A DNA stretch of 64,000 nucleotides from Pocillopora verrucosa (Eukaryota > Cnidaria > Anthozoa > Scleractinia > Pocilloporidae). The DNA is taken from NCBI RefSeq assembly GCF_036669915.1, contig NC_089315.1, positions 9,448,874 through 9,512,873 on the forward strand, given 5' to 3'. The translations under genes and the position numbers were made by a program. The notes beneath the pieces were generated by a model. That model saw nothing but the letters and a program-made list of their open reading frames with translations, had not been told where the DNA came from and did no database searches. This document shows, piece by piece, positions 38,336 through 49,000 of this stretch (position 1 is its first letter; every line of letters starts with the position of its first letter).

Positions 38336-39184
38336 TTGAAGCACTGCGAAGTGTCTCTGACGACCGTATTATCTCTGTAATCAGAGGCAGTCTCATATGT
38401 GTGTGTGTACGGAGAGATGTTTTGAAATAACTTTGGCAACCTAAGAGGCCCACTCGTCAGAATAATACTGACTAAAGCGGATTCAGATTCCAAGGTGTCT
38501 GAAAATACACGTGAATGACTTTGTTTAATTGGTTGGACAAAAAGAATAAATACCTACTGACATGTGGGAAACTACTTTTTTTTATAACCTTTAACATATA
38601 TGGTGCTTATTTCAGGGCGCGTATTCCCGGACAAATTTCGATTAAAATATTATTGAAAGCATCATTTTTGGCATCAGCTTCTATAGGTAGGCTTTCTTTA
38701 CGACTGGTGGATGACGCGAATAAAAATTATTGTAGTCGAAATGGCTGGATATTACATGAGTTCTGTTTTTTGCGTTGTTATGGACCGAGTCGAAGTCGAC
38801 GTTCATTACAACGCAAAAAAGGAACGAGGCTAATATCTATCCATCAAAAAAGGTTTTATTATACAGCACAAATATTTTGACGAGTTTATTTCGAGAGTCA
38901 GAAAAGAAAGCCAACTGTGTTTGGAGTACAGTATAGCCGCGAGAGGTATCTATGTTTTCTTTATCTTGACTATCAGCTGTCGCCTTTTACGTCCCCAATT
39001 TTCAATTTAAAAAAATTTCTGATTCATGGAAAGAGAAATTTTGTGTGACTTACGTAAATGTTAGTCATAAAATTTGACTCACAGAAAGTAATGGTACCAC
39101 CCAGAATTAAGAATTTGTTCATGCTTAACGTGCGTATATCGAGTTATGGATTGTATTAGACGTGGTCCCATATTTGACGTGTCC
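38336..39184. other. Intergenic, with one lectin-region repeat copy
   Basis: 38515-38880 contains an open plus frame (121 codons) without a recognisable domain. 39005-39150 is one of three copies of a repeat block (ATTCATGGAAAGAGAAATTT...) also found twice behind lectin C and once, inverted, behind lectin A. Confidence 0.5.
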
Positions 39185-39191
39185 TATATAT
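39185..39191 (+). promoter_or_regulatory. TATA box of lectin C
   Basis: TATATAT about 108-114 bp upstream of the lectin C start codon, at nearly the same distance as the lectin B TATA box. Confidence 0.5.
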
Positions 39192-39298
39192 TTCCCTGAA
39201 CTCCTTTTCTCAACTCATACCGTTTGTGTTATCCAGGGTAACATCGGCTTCTTCAGGAATTAGACTTTTCACCATTACCGCCACTGAAAGGAACCGAG

Positions 39299-40971
39299 AT
39301 GAAGATTCACGCGATTCTTCCGCTTTGTATCGTTGTACTGTTTGCTTTAGGATGTGTATCAGGTATGAAGATTAACTATTTATCCAATGGTATTTTATAG
39401 CTGGCAGCACCTGTTGGCAATATGGGACCCTTCCTACTCATTCAGGATTGCCCGCTTTGATCCCGCGCAAGTGAAACAATTGCGTAGAGCAGACATACAA
39501 AGTTCATAATTTTTGTAAAATATCGGCTGTAGAGTCACAAAAAGGCGGCAGTTTACACAAGTTTATTAAGCGACAAGAACCAGAGCACAAACATAAACAA
39601 GTAATTCTTGATTGTTATCGAAGCGAAATATTTTTGCTGTACAATAAATCCTATATTGACCAAGCTTGTTGGTCAAGATGGCCGGATATTAGCCTCGTTC
39701 TTCTTTTATTCGCCTTTTAATGGACCACGACTTCAAGTTTTCGACCTAAAAACTAATTCTGAGAGGAGCATTTGGCTCTTACATGGTTCCAACAGCACTT
39801 CTAGCGAAATAACTTGGAAACGGCAATGCTTGCGGAATTTCGACGCATACGATAAGATCGCAGTGCACAATGCCGAGGAGTGGGTGTACTGACTATACCG
39901 TCAAAATATGCGACTGACTTTCTGTATTCTGACTCGCTGTATTTTTTACGGTATAGTATAAAGATTGGTAAGCACAAAGAAGACTCAATATTACCGGTAA
40001 CCCTTTTTTCTTTCGACCGACTAAAAGTGTCTAAGATTTAACCTAAGAAAGAAATCTTCTGACGTCACAAGCTGTTACGAGTTATTCGTTAACACAAGTA
40101 GCGATGAAACGTGGTCGGTATTGCGCGTAACGATGAAAATGTCTGTCTTGAACCTTTGGGGCTGGTTATTTACTCGAGGTCTAACCCAAACCGCGGTTTT
40201 ATGAAAGTAGTGGACCTCAGGGATTCTCTACAGGAGGGTTGATTTAATCAAATAAATGTTTTTCCACTATTGGCTTGCAGCCCTTTTGACACTCTTCACA
40301 AAAATAAACGTTCAGATAAAAGGTTTGGCTATAAATTGAAAATGGCTTATAGCGCGGTTTTGTTAAACAACAGCTAAACTTTGTTTAAATAACCGGCCCT
40401 TCGAGTTTTCTTCCGAGTTCTCATTGAAAAACTCGAAATTAAAAGTTAAGTGCATATGCCTCTGTCAGAAAGGGTCAAGCAGTATTATCATCCACATCAG
40501 AAGCGCAATTACCATTAAAATTGCTCAAAACTAGTTTAATTTTTTTTCACAGGGTCCTCGGGTTGTCCTCAGGGATGGAAGCAGTTTGAAAGCTTTTGCT
40601 ATCATGCAAGTAGCGTATCCAGGACTTGGCACGAGGCCCAAATTCACTGTAAAAGTATGGGAGGAGACCTGGTGAAGATTACCAATGCGCGGGAAAACGA
40701 GTTCGTTCTGGCCCTCGCGAGGAAGTTTGCACCATCAAGTGAACAAGTGTGGTTCGGCCTGATGTGGACCGCTAACGGCTTCTACTGGAGTGATTACTCT
40801 GTTCCAGTCTACAAAGCATGGGCTCCAAAGGAACCGAATGGAAATTCCCACGAACCATGCAGCAACATGTGGACTAGGCAAACGGTTAGACCAAACGGTT
40901 CCTGGAATGACAGGGTTTGTGCAGTGAATTCTCGCGCGCCCTGTGGCCTGGTGTGTAAAAGGCTCGCTTGA
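39299..40971 (+). CDS. Secreted C-type lectin C (two exons)
   Basis: Third lectin, opposite strand to A and B, 160 aa. Exon 1 (39299-39362) gives the signal peptide MKIHAILPLCIVVLFALGCV and ends at GTATGA. Exon 2 (40553-40971), after a poly-T CACAG acceptor, carries the domain: SGCPQGWKQFESFCYHASS, GGDLVKITNARENEF, WFGL (in place of WIGL), EPNG, SWND and CGLVCKRLA. The EPN-WND loop is shorter (TRQTVRPNG) and the first third of the domain differs more from A and B than the rest does. Its 1.2-kb intron contains an inverted copy of the repeat at 26715-27105. The gene is one arm of the inverted duplication with lectin A. Confidence 0.87.
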
Positions 40972-41073
40972 ACTGCTAACGCTGGAATACCGAAAAACGA
41001 CACTTGGTGATGGGACTATTTTTAAATTAAATCATAGCATAAATTGTAAGGTGTAAAGAAATGCCTGTTTTAC

Positions 41074-41079
41074 AATAAA
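41074..41079 (+). terminator. Polyadenylation signal of lectin C
   Basis: AATAAA in the TTTTACAATAAAGCG context shared by all three lectins, about 100 nt past the stop. Confidence 0.75.
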
Positions 41080-41229
41080 GCGTCAGCTTAAGTCATTTAA
41101 CTTGTCCTATTACTGTGTCTTACGCTGTCAATGCCAATTTGGTCAAACGAATAATTCAATTACTACGAAATAGTCAAGTCGATATTTGGCTCTTATCATT
41201 CTGCGAGGTCAGACGATTGCCTGAAAAGA

Positions 41230-41634
41230 TCAATTGAAAAAAATGTCTGATTCATGGAAAGAGAAATTTTGTGTGACTTACGTAAATGTTAGTCATAAAA
41301 TTTGACTCACAGAAAGTAATGGTACCACCTAAAATTAAGAATTTGTTCATGCTTAGCGTGCGTATATCGAGTTATGGATGGACGCGGAAAGTTTGGAGAG
41401 CACGAAGAATGCGTAAGAGTAGCTCGAGGATTTTCAATTGAAAAAAATGTCTGATTCATGGAAAGAGAAATTTTGTGTGACTTACGTAAATGTTAGTCAT
41501 AAAATTTGACTCACAGAAAGTAATGGTACCACCTAGAATTAAGAATTTGTTCATGCTTAGCGTGCGTATATCGAGTTATGGATGGACGCGGAAAGTTTGG
41601 AGAGCACGAAGAATGCGTAAGAGTAGCTCGAGGC
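41230..41634. repeat. Tandem duplication, two units of 204 bp
   Basis: The unit runs from TCAATTGAAAAAAATGTCTG to GAGTAGCTCGAGG and is repeated with very few differences (starts 41230 and 41434). A partial third copy is at 39005-39150, and the inverted single-copy counterpart is near 17380-17470 behind lectin A, so the duplication happened on the lectin C side. Confidence 0.85.
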
Positions 41635-41716
41635 GCGGCCGAGAGCAACTCTAGCTTTTCGAGTGCTCTCCAAACTTCCCAAGTGCATCCATAACTCGAT
41701 ATACGCACAGCTAAAA
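41563..41716. repeat. Hairpin element overlapping the second tandem unit
   Basis: The left arm TGCGTATATCGAGTTATGGA and the right arm CCATAACTCGATATACGCA are complementary, and the inner parts (GTTTGGAGAGCACGA / TCGAGTGCTCTCCAAAC) pair too. A GC-rich loop, AGGCGCGGCCGAG, separates them. The tandem unit itself carries the left arm only. Confidence 0.75.
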
Positions 41717-41729
41717 GCATGAGCAAATC

Positions 41730-42354
41730 ATTTTATAACAGAGCGACAACAAGAATCTGCGCGAAGAAGCCTTTTATTGTGATGGAGTAGAAGAATGTTT
41801 GTCGCATTTAGATTTTTTACCGCCTTGATTGTTTTGGTTTTGGTAAATTCCCAATTAACAACTGTGTACTTTATTCCCCAGGTTGAACAAATTTAAAAAC
41901 AACAACCAAAACGGAAATTTTACCTTTAAATGTTGTTAATGACCAATTGGTGACTTTTTTTGTTCCCGATCAATGTCTTTCGGCCAAAAGTTGCTGCAGC
42001 TGGTCTTTCGACAAATTTGCGAAACGTGCAACTTGCGAGTTTTTTGGGCTTTATTTTTGTTGCTTGTTGGATAGGGACCTAAAAGGTCAACGCCGATAGA
42101 AAAATTGGGCAGTTCTTCGTTGGTTTCTTCCATAATTCAAAGAGAAGGAAAACTGCACTGCAGCTTAACAGGACGGAAACTCTGAAGCCAGGTTAAAAAA
42201 AGCTTACGTCATCTTATTTACGCACGGGCGTGCGTAAATAAAGATTTTGTTCATAAGAGCTCAGTAGCACTTATATAGGGCAAGCACGTGCGCTATGTTA
42301 TAATGAAATTTAATCCCAAAATATAAATAGAGTTTTCCCTTTTCTCTTATTTCT
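41730..42354. other. Intergenic; possible integrase-like scrap on the minus strand
   Basis: The minus-strand frame at 42133-41936 reads MEETNEELPNFSIGVDLLGP and then YPTSNKNKAQKT. The 'VDLLGP' stretch recalls retroelement integrases, but it is too short to be sure. Otherwise nothing recognised. Confidence 0.25.
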
Positions 42355-42535
42355 TTTTAGGAGGGAAGTGTTGTTTCACAACACAGAAGTGGACAAAGGG
42401 ACTGAAAATTTTTGGTTGAAGAGATGGGTGATATGCAAAAATTCAACTGAGTAACGTTCTCCCAAAAGTGACGTACATACTGGTCTATTTTCCTTTTTCT
42501 TCATCAACCTTCAGGTTGAGCTCTATTGTGTTTCC
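42355..42535. repeat. Outer part of the inverted duplication (partner at 17110-17295)
   Basis: Reverse complement of the sequence beyond the lectin A 3' end: AACACAGAAGTGGACAAAGG to TTGAGCTCTATTGTGT. It directly abuts copy 2 of the 1.9-kb direct duplication. Confidence 0.7.
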
Positions 42536-42539
42536 CTTT

Positions 42540-44448
42540 TACAACAAATTTGGCTTTGGGTTCCTGCACAATATTTGTTTTTTCATATTGATTTTTCTAG
42601 GGAAATCTTGAGAGACGGAAATCTTCTCCAAGATGGCTTTTAATTGCCGACTGCTATTTCAGTTAGAACGTAGTTCGCCTGTGGGATTACCGTAGGAAAA
42701 TACTTGCCTTTCGTAAAGAGAATGAAGAAAGAATTGAGCAATTTGCCGCACATTTAGAGTGTTCGCACACAGGAAGTGAAACTGTGTGATGACAAGAAAA
42801 TACATCTTAATATGGTTTTCAGGGCGAATATGCAAACATCGCTATATCATAGGCTGCGGTCGTTGTCGCATAACCCGAATAAATGTTTTTATTTTGGAAA
42901 ATTAAAGCACAAAAGAAGACAAAATGCTTCCTTTGGCTAGGAACGCTATATTTTTATGAAACCACCAGGTAAACTCAACACGGTGTTAATGATTCAAGGG
43001 GTTGTTTTCGTACATTTTCAAGCAGTTAAAAACGATCATTTCTCTTTTCAAAAAGGGAAGTGAAGGCCAGATTTCCGCCGAGATCTTTACACCAGAAACT
43101 AGACAGTTATTCGAATGGGAGCTGGTTTGTCTAAAATACAAAACTCTTGGGTTGTCAAACAAACAGCGTTATGCTCTTCAGTTTTTACATATGTATAAGT
43201 TAAACATGTTTTTGACACGCGGAAGGATTACAGGTGATTTTACTGAACGTAAACAACAAATTTCCGCCTAGAACAAGAATAGATTTGATGCCCGCCGTTT
43301 TCATTAAATAATTACTTTTACTCAGTCGCTGTGTTCTGCATTATATATCTGTGTCTTCAAAAAGGAAGAATCTCAAAGACTCAGGGATGTGTTTAAAGGA
43401 ATTTCACCGCTTACCGGTCACGCATTAAGTAAGTTACTGATCGATACCTATGGTTTTGGATTAAAAAAGAGCGTAGAGAAACAACGAGAATTCTCGAAAG
43501 GATGATAGGTATCTGGCATTTAGGTTCAGTGTATTCAAGATTGGTAGAATTTTTAATAAAATGTCTTTAAAACTCTCGGATCTCCTATTTGTTTGTTAAA
43601 TAACCCTGAGTTTTGTCATAAAAACGTCGTAATAGAGTGGGTTAAACCACCCTTCAAGGTTCGTTTCACTATTTAATTGCTTATACCGGTAAGAGAAATA
43701 CTAAACAGAATGGAACTCGGAAAAGGGCAGGGTTTACGAGATCGAATCATGGAGAGATCTGTAATCGAACCCGCTTGATCAATTTCGGTTTTTAATTTTT
43801 GAGTACTAAGTGGTGGAGGTGAAGAGAAGATTGGCGTGTCACTCGGGGAGAAGTGGCTCAAAGAGTCGGCCTTTCGTTATCTCTTTCAGGAAGGATTCAA
43901 TCAGAACGTTGTTGGATTTTTGACCCGTGCACGATGAACTGACATTGAACATAATGCTGAAGTGACTGGCGCCCTTATCAAAACTAATAACACGATGCGG
44001 AAACAGCGACCGGGCCGTCTTTTAATAATAATAATTTTTTGATAGTGGAACAAGATATAAAACCCGACGATCTGGAGATCAGTCATTGCTGGAAAAAACA
44101 GTTTGGTCGTTTCAGCGAACGGATATGAACTTTAATCAATTGAAACCAGTGCAAATTAAATAAATTGCAACAAAGACAGAGTGCTGTAAACAACGTGGCT
44201 CTGAAGTTGCCTTGGTTGTAATAAAGAAAATGTACTGCACAAACATTGTTAATGAGATGAGAAACCTCAAACTAGAGTTTTTCGTTCACTGTCGTTTTAG
44301 GGAAAATAAGTGTACTCATGATAAGTCATCGTGGCAATAAAATTGTATCTTCTTTGGGTCCTTCGCGATGATTGTAATTAGTCTCGATCTCGCCTTCGCG
44401 CTTTGAAGTCGGTTTTTAGCGCGTCAGCATATTTTCCTTGCCCTGACT
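42540..44448. repeat. 1.9-kb direct segmental duplication (copy 2)
   Basis: Counterpart of 30319-32219, from AATTTGGCTTTGGGTTCCTG to TTTTCCTTGCCCTG. Small indels separate the copies. In the plus-strand open frame at 43002-43271 a 6-nt gap relative to copy 1 keeps the frame, but copy 1's start ATG is TTA here. Confidence 0.85.
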
Positions 44449-46033
44449 AGCTGGGTTTTTCACAACTCCGTGAGTAAGAGGGTTGCGCGCAGCAGTTTGT
44501 CCTCTTAAACGGTTTTTACAGTTTTCTTCGGCGCTGTTTGAAGCCGCTTTTCGAGCCGCGAGCAAAGCTCAATAAGGAAATTACCCTCTGATTGTAACTC
44601 ATAAATTTCTGAACTGTTATGATTTACGCTATTGATAATAAATTTCGATGTTCGATTGTGAGTTTTCCCAACTCTGAATCAATTTAGTTGAGGCAGTCAG
44701 CTTAGATAGTTTATAGTTATCTCAGTATCCATCACTGACCCGCCTCAGACTTGCTATATATATTTGCAGGTCAGCCAATCTAATATTCGTAATCTGAAAA
44801 TTGAATAAAAAAATGTGTTTGCCATGTGTATATTTTCGGTTCCAAAAATGTTAAAACTATAACGTGTCAATATCAAAACAGAACTCTGAAAATAGCGTAC
44901 AAGCACATGTCGTCTTCATTTCATCCATTTTTACTCAGCTTTCTATTTTACAAGTCGCCCGAGTGTCTCAAGTATATCTAATAATAGCTTGCATGTCTTC
45001 CACTTTCTCGTGGATAGGACCACGGCTGATGGTGGGCAATATTGAGATTTTGTAGTGACCTTGCATCAAATATGGATCCCAGAGGGTCCGATAAATCTGT
45101 GTATGAGTTAAATTTAGGAAGCCCTTACAATTAGGGATTGGGGGAAATTGAAATCTTGATATTAACAATTTTTTTTTACATTCTAGGTCTATATATGCAA
45201 ACTTTTAATTACCTTGTCTTTTGTGGCTTAATTATGGTCGGTAAAAATATCTTACATCCGACAAACTTTGTGGCTTCACAAAATTGAAAAAATGCTCGTA
45301 TGTACTGTGACGAACGAAATTACAACTGATCCCGCCGTTATCGTAACGCCGAGGAAAATGCGGGAAATTTTAGCCGATGAAGCGAGAGCTCAGGTTACAT
45401 AAATATAACCAGTTCAAGCTCTAAAACAGACCTTGTGTCTTTAGCTATGATTTTTATTTAAATGATACTTTTCATAGAAAGATGATCTGGTACAAAAAAT
45501 ATGCACTTGCCCACAAGTTTTATAGAAGCGAGTTATAATTTAATTTATCCTAATGGAACTTAAAAAAAACAACGACAAAAAAAACAACAACATTTAGACT
45601 TGTCAATTCAGAGTTTCCGCAGAGCTGAAATTAACGCAACTAACAACCAGTATTTAGGCAATTCATTATTTTGCTTGCGAACGCTGCCAGCTGACAATGA
45701 ATCAAACCTAGCATGGAGAGCCCTCTGTCGGAGTAAGGACTGGAACAGAGTACGAGGGCCGTTAGTTGTCCATGTCTCTGATTGGACTGTTGTGTATACA
45801 AGAATATTTGTGATTGGTTAATTGTGCACGCCGGGTATTTTCAACTGATGTTCGATCGATTCTAGTAGCTTTCAGTTGTCAACATATCTGATTGTAAAGA
45901 TTTTTTGTCGTCAAAATGTAGCCAACATTTTAGGTAAAAAAAAACGGTCTCTGTGACAAAATATTAACACTGCAACAAGAACTTTCTGCTACATATTTTC
46001 CAACGGCGATCAGAGGAGCCTCTTATTTCCAAC
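44449..46033. promoter_or_regulatory. ASPM upstream region; no gene recognised
   Basis: 1.6 kb between the segmental duplication and the ASPM start codon. Short frames near 44864-45168 on both strands overlap and show no domain. The last few hundred bases should hold the ASPM promoter and 5' UTR; I see no strong TATA box. Confidence 0.4.
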
Positions 46034-49000
46034 ATGTTAAATCCGAGTCTAACACCCGTCAAAGAAAACTGCCCTCAGTTGCTGCTCAACAAAGTTCATT
46101 CGAAACGTGCTCAATGGTACAGTCCATGCAAGAATTTTCCTAAGTTACCTCTTTCTCCCGAACCGGATCCACCTTCTCTGAAATTGACTCATTTTGCCGC
46201 GGTTCCTAAGATATCCTTTGGAACTGTGAAAGTCGGAGGCAGCAAAACAGAGCCGTTCGTGGTACAAAATCCACATCCATTGAGCCAAACTTTGGTCATA
46301 GAGAAATTTCCAAAGGACAGAGGTTTTACTCTAGATCTGAATGGAAATGGCATGGCAGAGGACTCTCAGGGAAACTGTATATCGATCCCAGCAAATGAAG
46401 AAATATTTCTGTCGATAAAATGGGAACCAAGGGAGAGTGGAAGCTGCCGCGAGGTAATTCTATTCAAGTGGGACAATTCTCCCCGACTGCAAGTTGTAGT
46501 GTTTGGGACGGCTTTGGGTCCAAAGAAGATGAAATCAGCAACTAAAAAGATCGTCAAGAAATCCGGACCAACAAAGATCAGCGAAAGACCTCAAGGGAGC
46601 AAGGTAATTGGAAACAAATAGATCGGGATTATTTCATAACTGATTGGAAAAGATAGGGCAGAAACTAAAGAAAGTGCTGAGAACTGGTTACCTTCGGTAC
46701 ACATTTACTATTTTACAGGAAGACTGAGAAAGTTAGGCCTGATATCATATTCAAATGCGACAGGCATTTCAGATAGAACTAGGATCTGCATCATTGATGG
46801 TGCCCTCTGAGGATATATAGAAAACTTATGATCATTTTGAGTCATGCTCCTCAACATACCCATACATTGATGTGTGTGAGAGCAGAGACTAGATTTTGAC
46901 CGTAGATCTCATTTTAACCAAGTTTTCAAAACTTAGTAACTAAAGTAATAACTGAATATGAAAGCGATCTTCCCAGTAATTAACATTACTTAAGCAGTAG
47001 TGAACATAAGGCCTGAGAATCATTAAGGCCTGTACAGGATTTGATCCCTTGATATTTGCAATACTGATGCAGTACTCTACCAAATGAGCTAACAAGTCAA
47101 CTACCAGATAGTCATTATGTTGACAGTTTGTAATAAACCTGTGAAGTGATGAAGTCATTCACAGTAAAGTAATTACAAACAGAAGCCAATCAGAACAAAG
47201 AACAGTGCTACAAGAACTCAATGAGAGCTCAAAGTGAAAACAAGAACACTTCCTGATATGTGATAAGAAGTGAGAAACCAAGCAATTGGTTTTAGTTTTG
47301 TATCTGATTGGGCAATTGGGTGTTGCATCTGATTAGTCAATTGGGTGGCACTGTGGAGTTCTTGATCAATCACAGAGTAAAGCAAAAATAATATCAGTCA
47401 ATTGAAAGTTGCTGAAATTCAATCTGTATTCAGGTTGTTTGAGACTATTGGCTTGTTGACTCCCTTTGCCCCTAACTACAAGAAAGAGCCTAGCACAGGC
47501 TAGCCTTGTATGTAATTGTAATCAATCAAGGATCAATTAAATTTTTCATGAAACAACTTTGTATTTTTTATCTCTTATGATTTCAGAAAGTTGCAAGAGC
47601 CATCCTTCAACCAAGCCAAATTCCAAATACTGTTGATTCAAAGGAAAAAAGCACAAAAGTCACTCACAAGCTTGACGGTGAAAAAATTGATTGTGCAAAT
47701 GCACCTGTGGAAAATTCACTAGAAGAGAACTTGCGACGTGATACATACCTTGTCACAAATAATGGAAGATATAAACCAGTTTGTAAGACATCTCCAAATA
47801 CTTGTACTCCTAAACTTACAAAGCCTGCAACAAAGCCAGTTAATGGAAAAAAGAAAAGAGTAGTGGTAGCAAAGAAGATTTCTCCTGTCTCTGGTAACTT
47901 TGGTTTATTTTTGTATTACATGTTACATAAAGTCACCCATATTATAATTTGTTTCCTTTTTTTCATTTTTTTTTATGGAGAGAGGGTGGAGAATCAAGCA
48001 TTTGATTTCTTTTATAAATTATGTGGATTTATCAGATCAATAAAGAAATTGAGTTGTTTAATATTATCAGCTTGCATAGGTTTTTCAATGCTTTGGTTAT
48101 CTTTGAATTGACCTGGTAATGGAAGTAATCATTTGTATGTTTATTACATTTCAACCCAATTTTTTTTACAGGTGCACTGACAAAGAAGTCAAAACATAAA
48201 GTGAAATTGAAAGTTGCAGCCAAGGGAGTTGCTCAAAGAAAACTGCAGCTGGTTAAAACCCCCAACAATAAGCTTCCACGGCACCCAATGCCATTTGCAG
48301 CAAAGAACATGTATTACGATGAGAGGTGGATTGAGAAGCAAGAGGAAGGTATAACATATGGAACACCAGTATTACTACACCTAAATGTTTACACTCCATA
48401 CCCCAAACCTCCTGCAAATCAAAGCCTTTCAATGTTATACCCAGATGTTACACATAATATGATCAGTAGGTTTAGGTCATGCTTCTTTTGTTTCAATTTC
48501 CTGAAGGCTACCACTTCTACTCCACTGAGTATTCTTACAATTTAAGGAAGTAGACAAAGACTTAAAGAATTTATAACTTTGGTTGTGAATTGGGATTTTG
48601 AAGTTGCAATGTTTGGTACCCAATTTTTACAACAAATGGAAAGTGTACCTGCACAATTATTTTAAAAAAATTTTGTTTGAGAAGAAATGTATGTTGCATA
48701 CCATCTAAAATAAGATAATAGCTAATTTTCTCATCAATCTTCAATATGATAATATTATATGTAAAACATCCATAAGGTCATTGAAATTTCTAAAAAAAAT
48801 TCCCAAGTGTTAAGCTTCTGCTTAAATCTACCATAGGAAATGTGCAGTTGGGTTTGGTATGAGAGAGTTTTAGCCTGACATTATTTTGTTGTTTTCCAGG
48901 TTTCACTAAATGGCTCAACTTTGTACTGACACCACCTGATGTAACAGACTCTACTGTACAAGCTGATGCCAGTAGAGGTAGCTTTGCATTGTACTCAAGC

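Noticed and set aside
38515-38880. 121-codon plus-strand frame as a gene
   Set aside because: No domain, no splice or promoter context, and it lies in a repeat-rich spacer.
39608-39892. 94-codon frame in lectin C intron as an extra exon
   Set aside because: Partly inside a repeat shared with 26715-27105; the lectin exon 1-exon 2 phase works without it.
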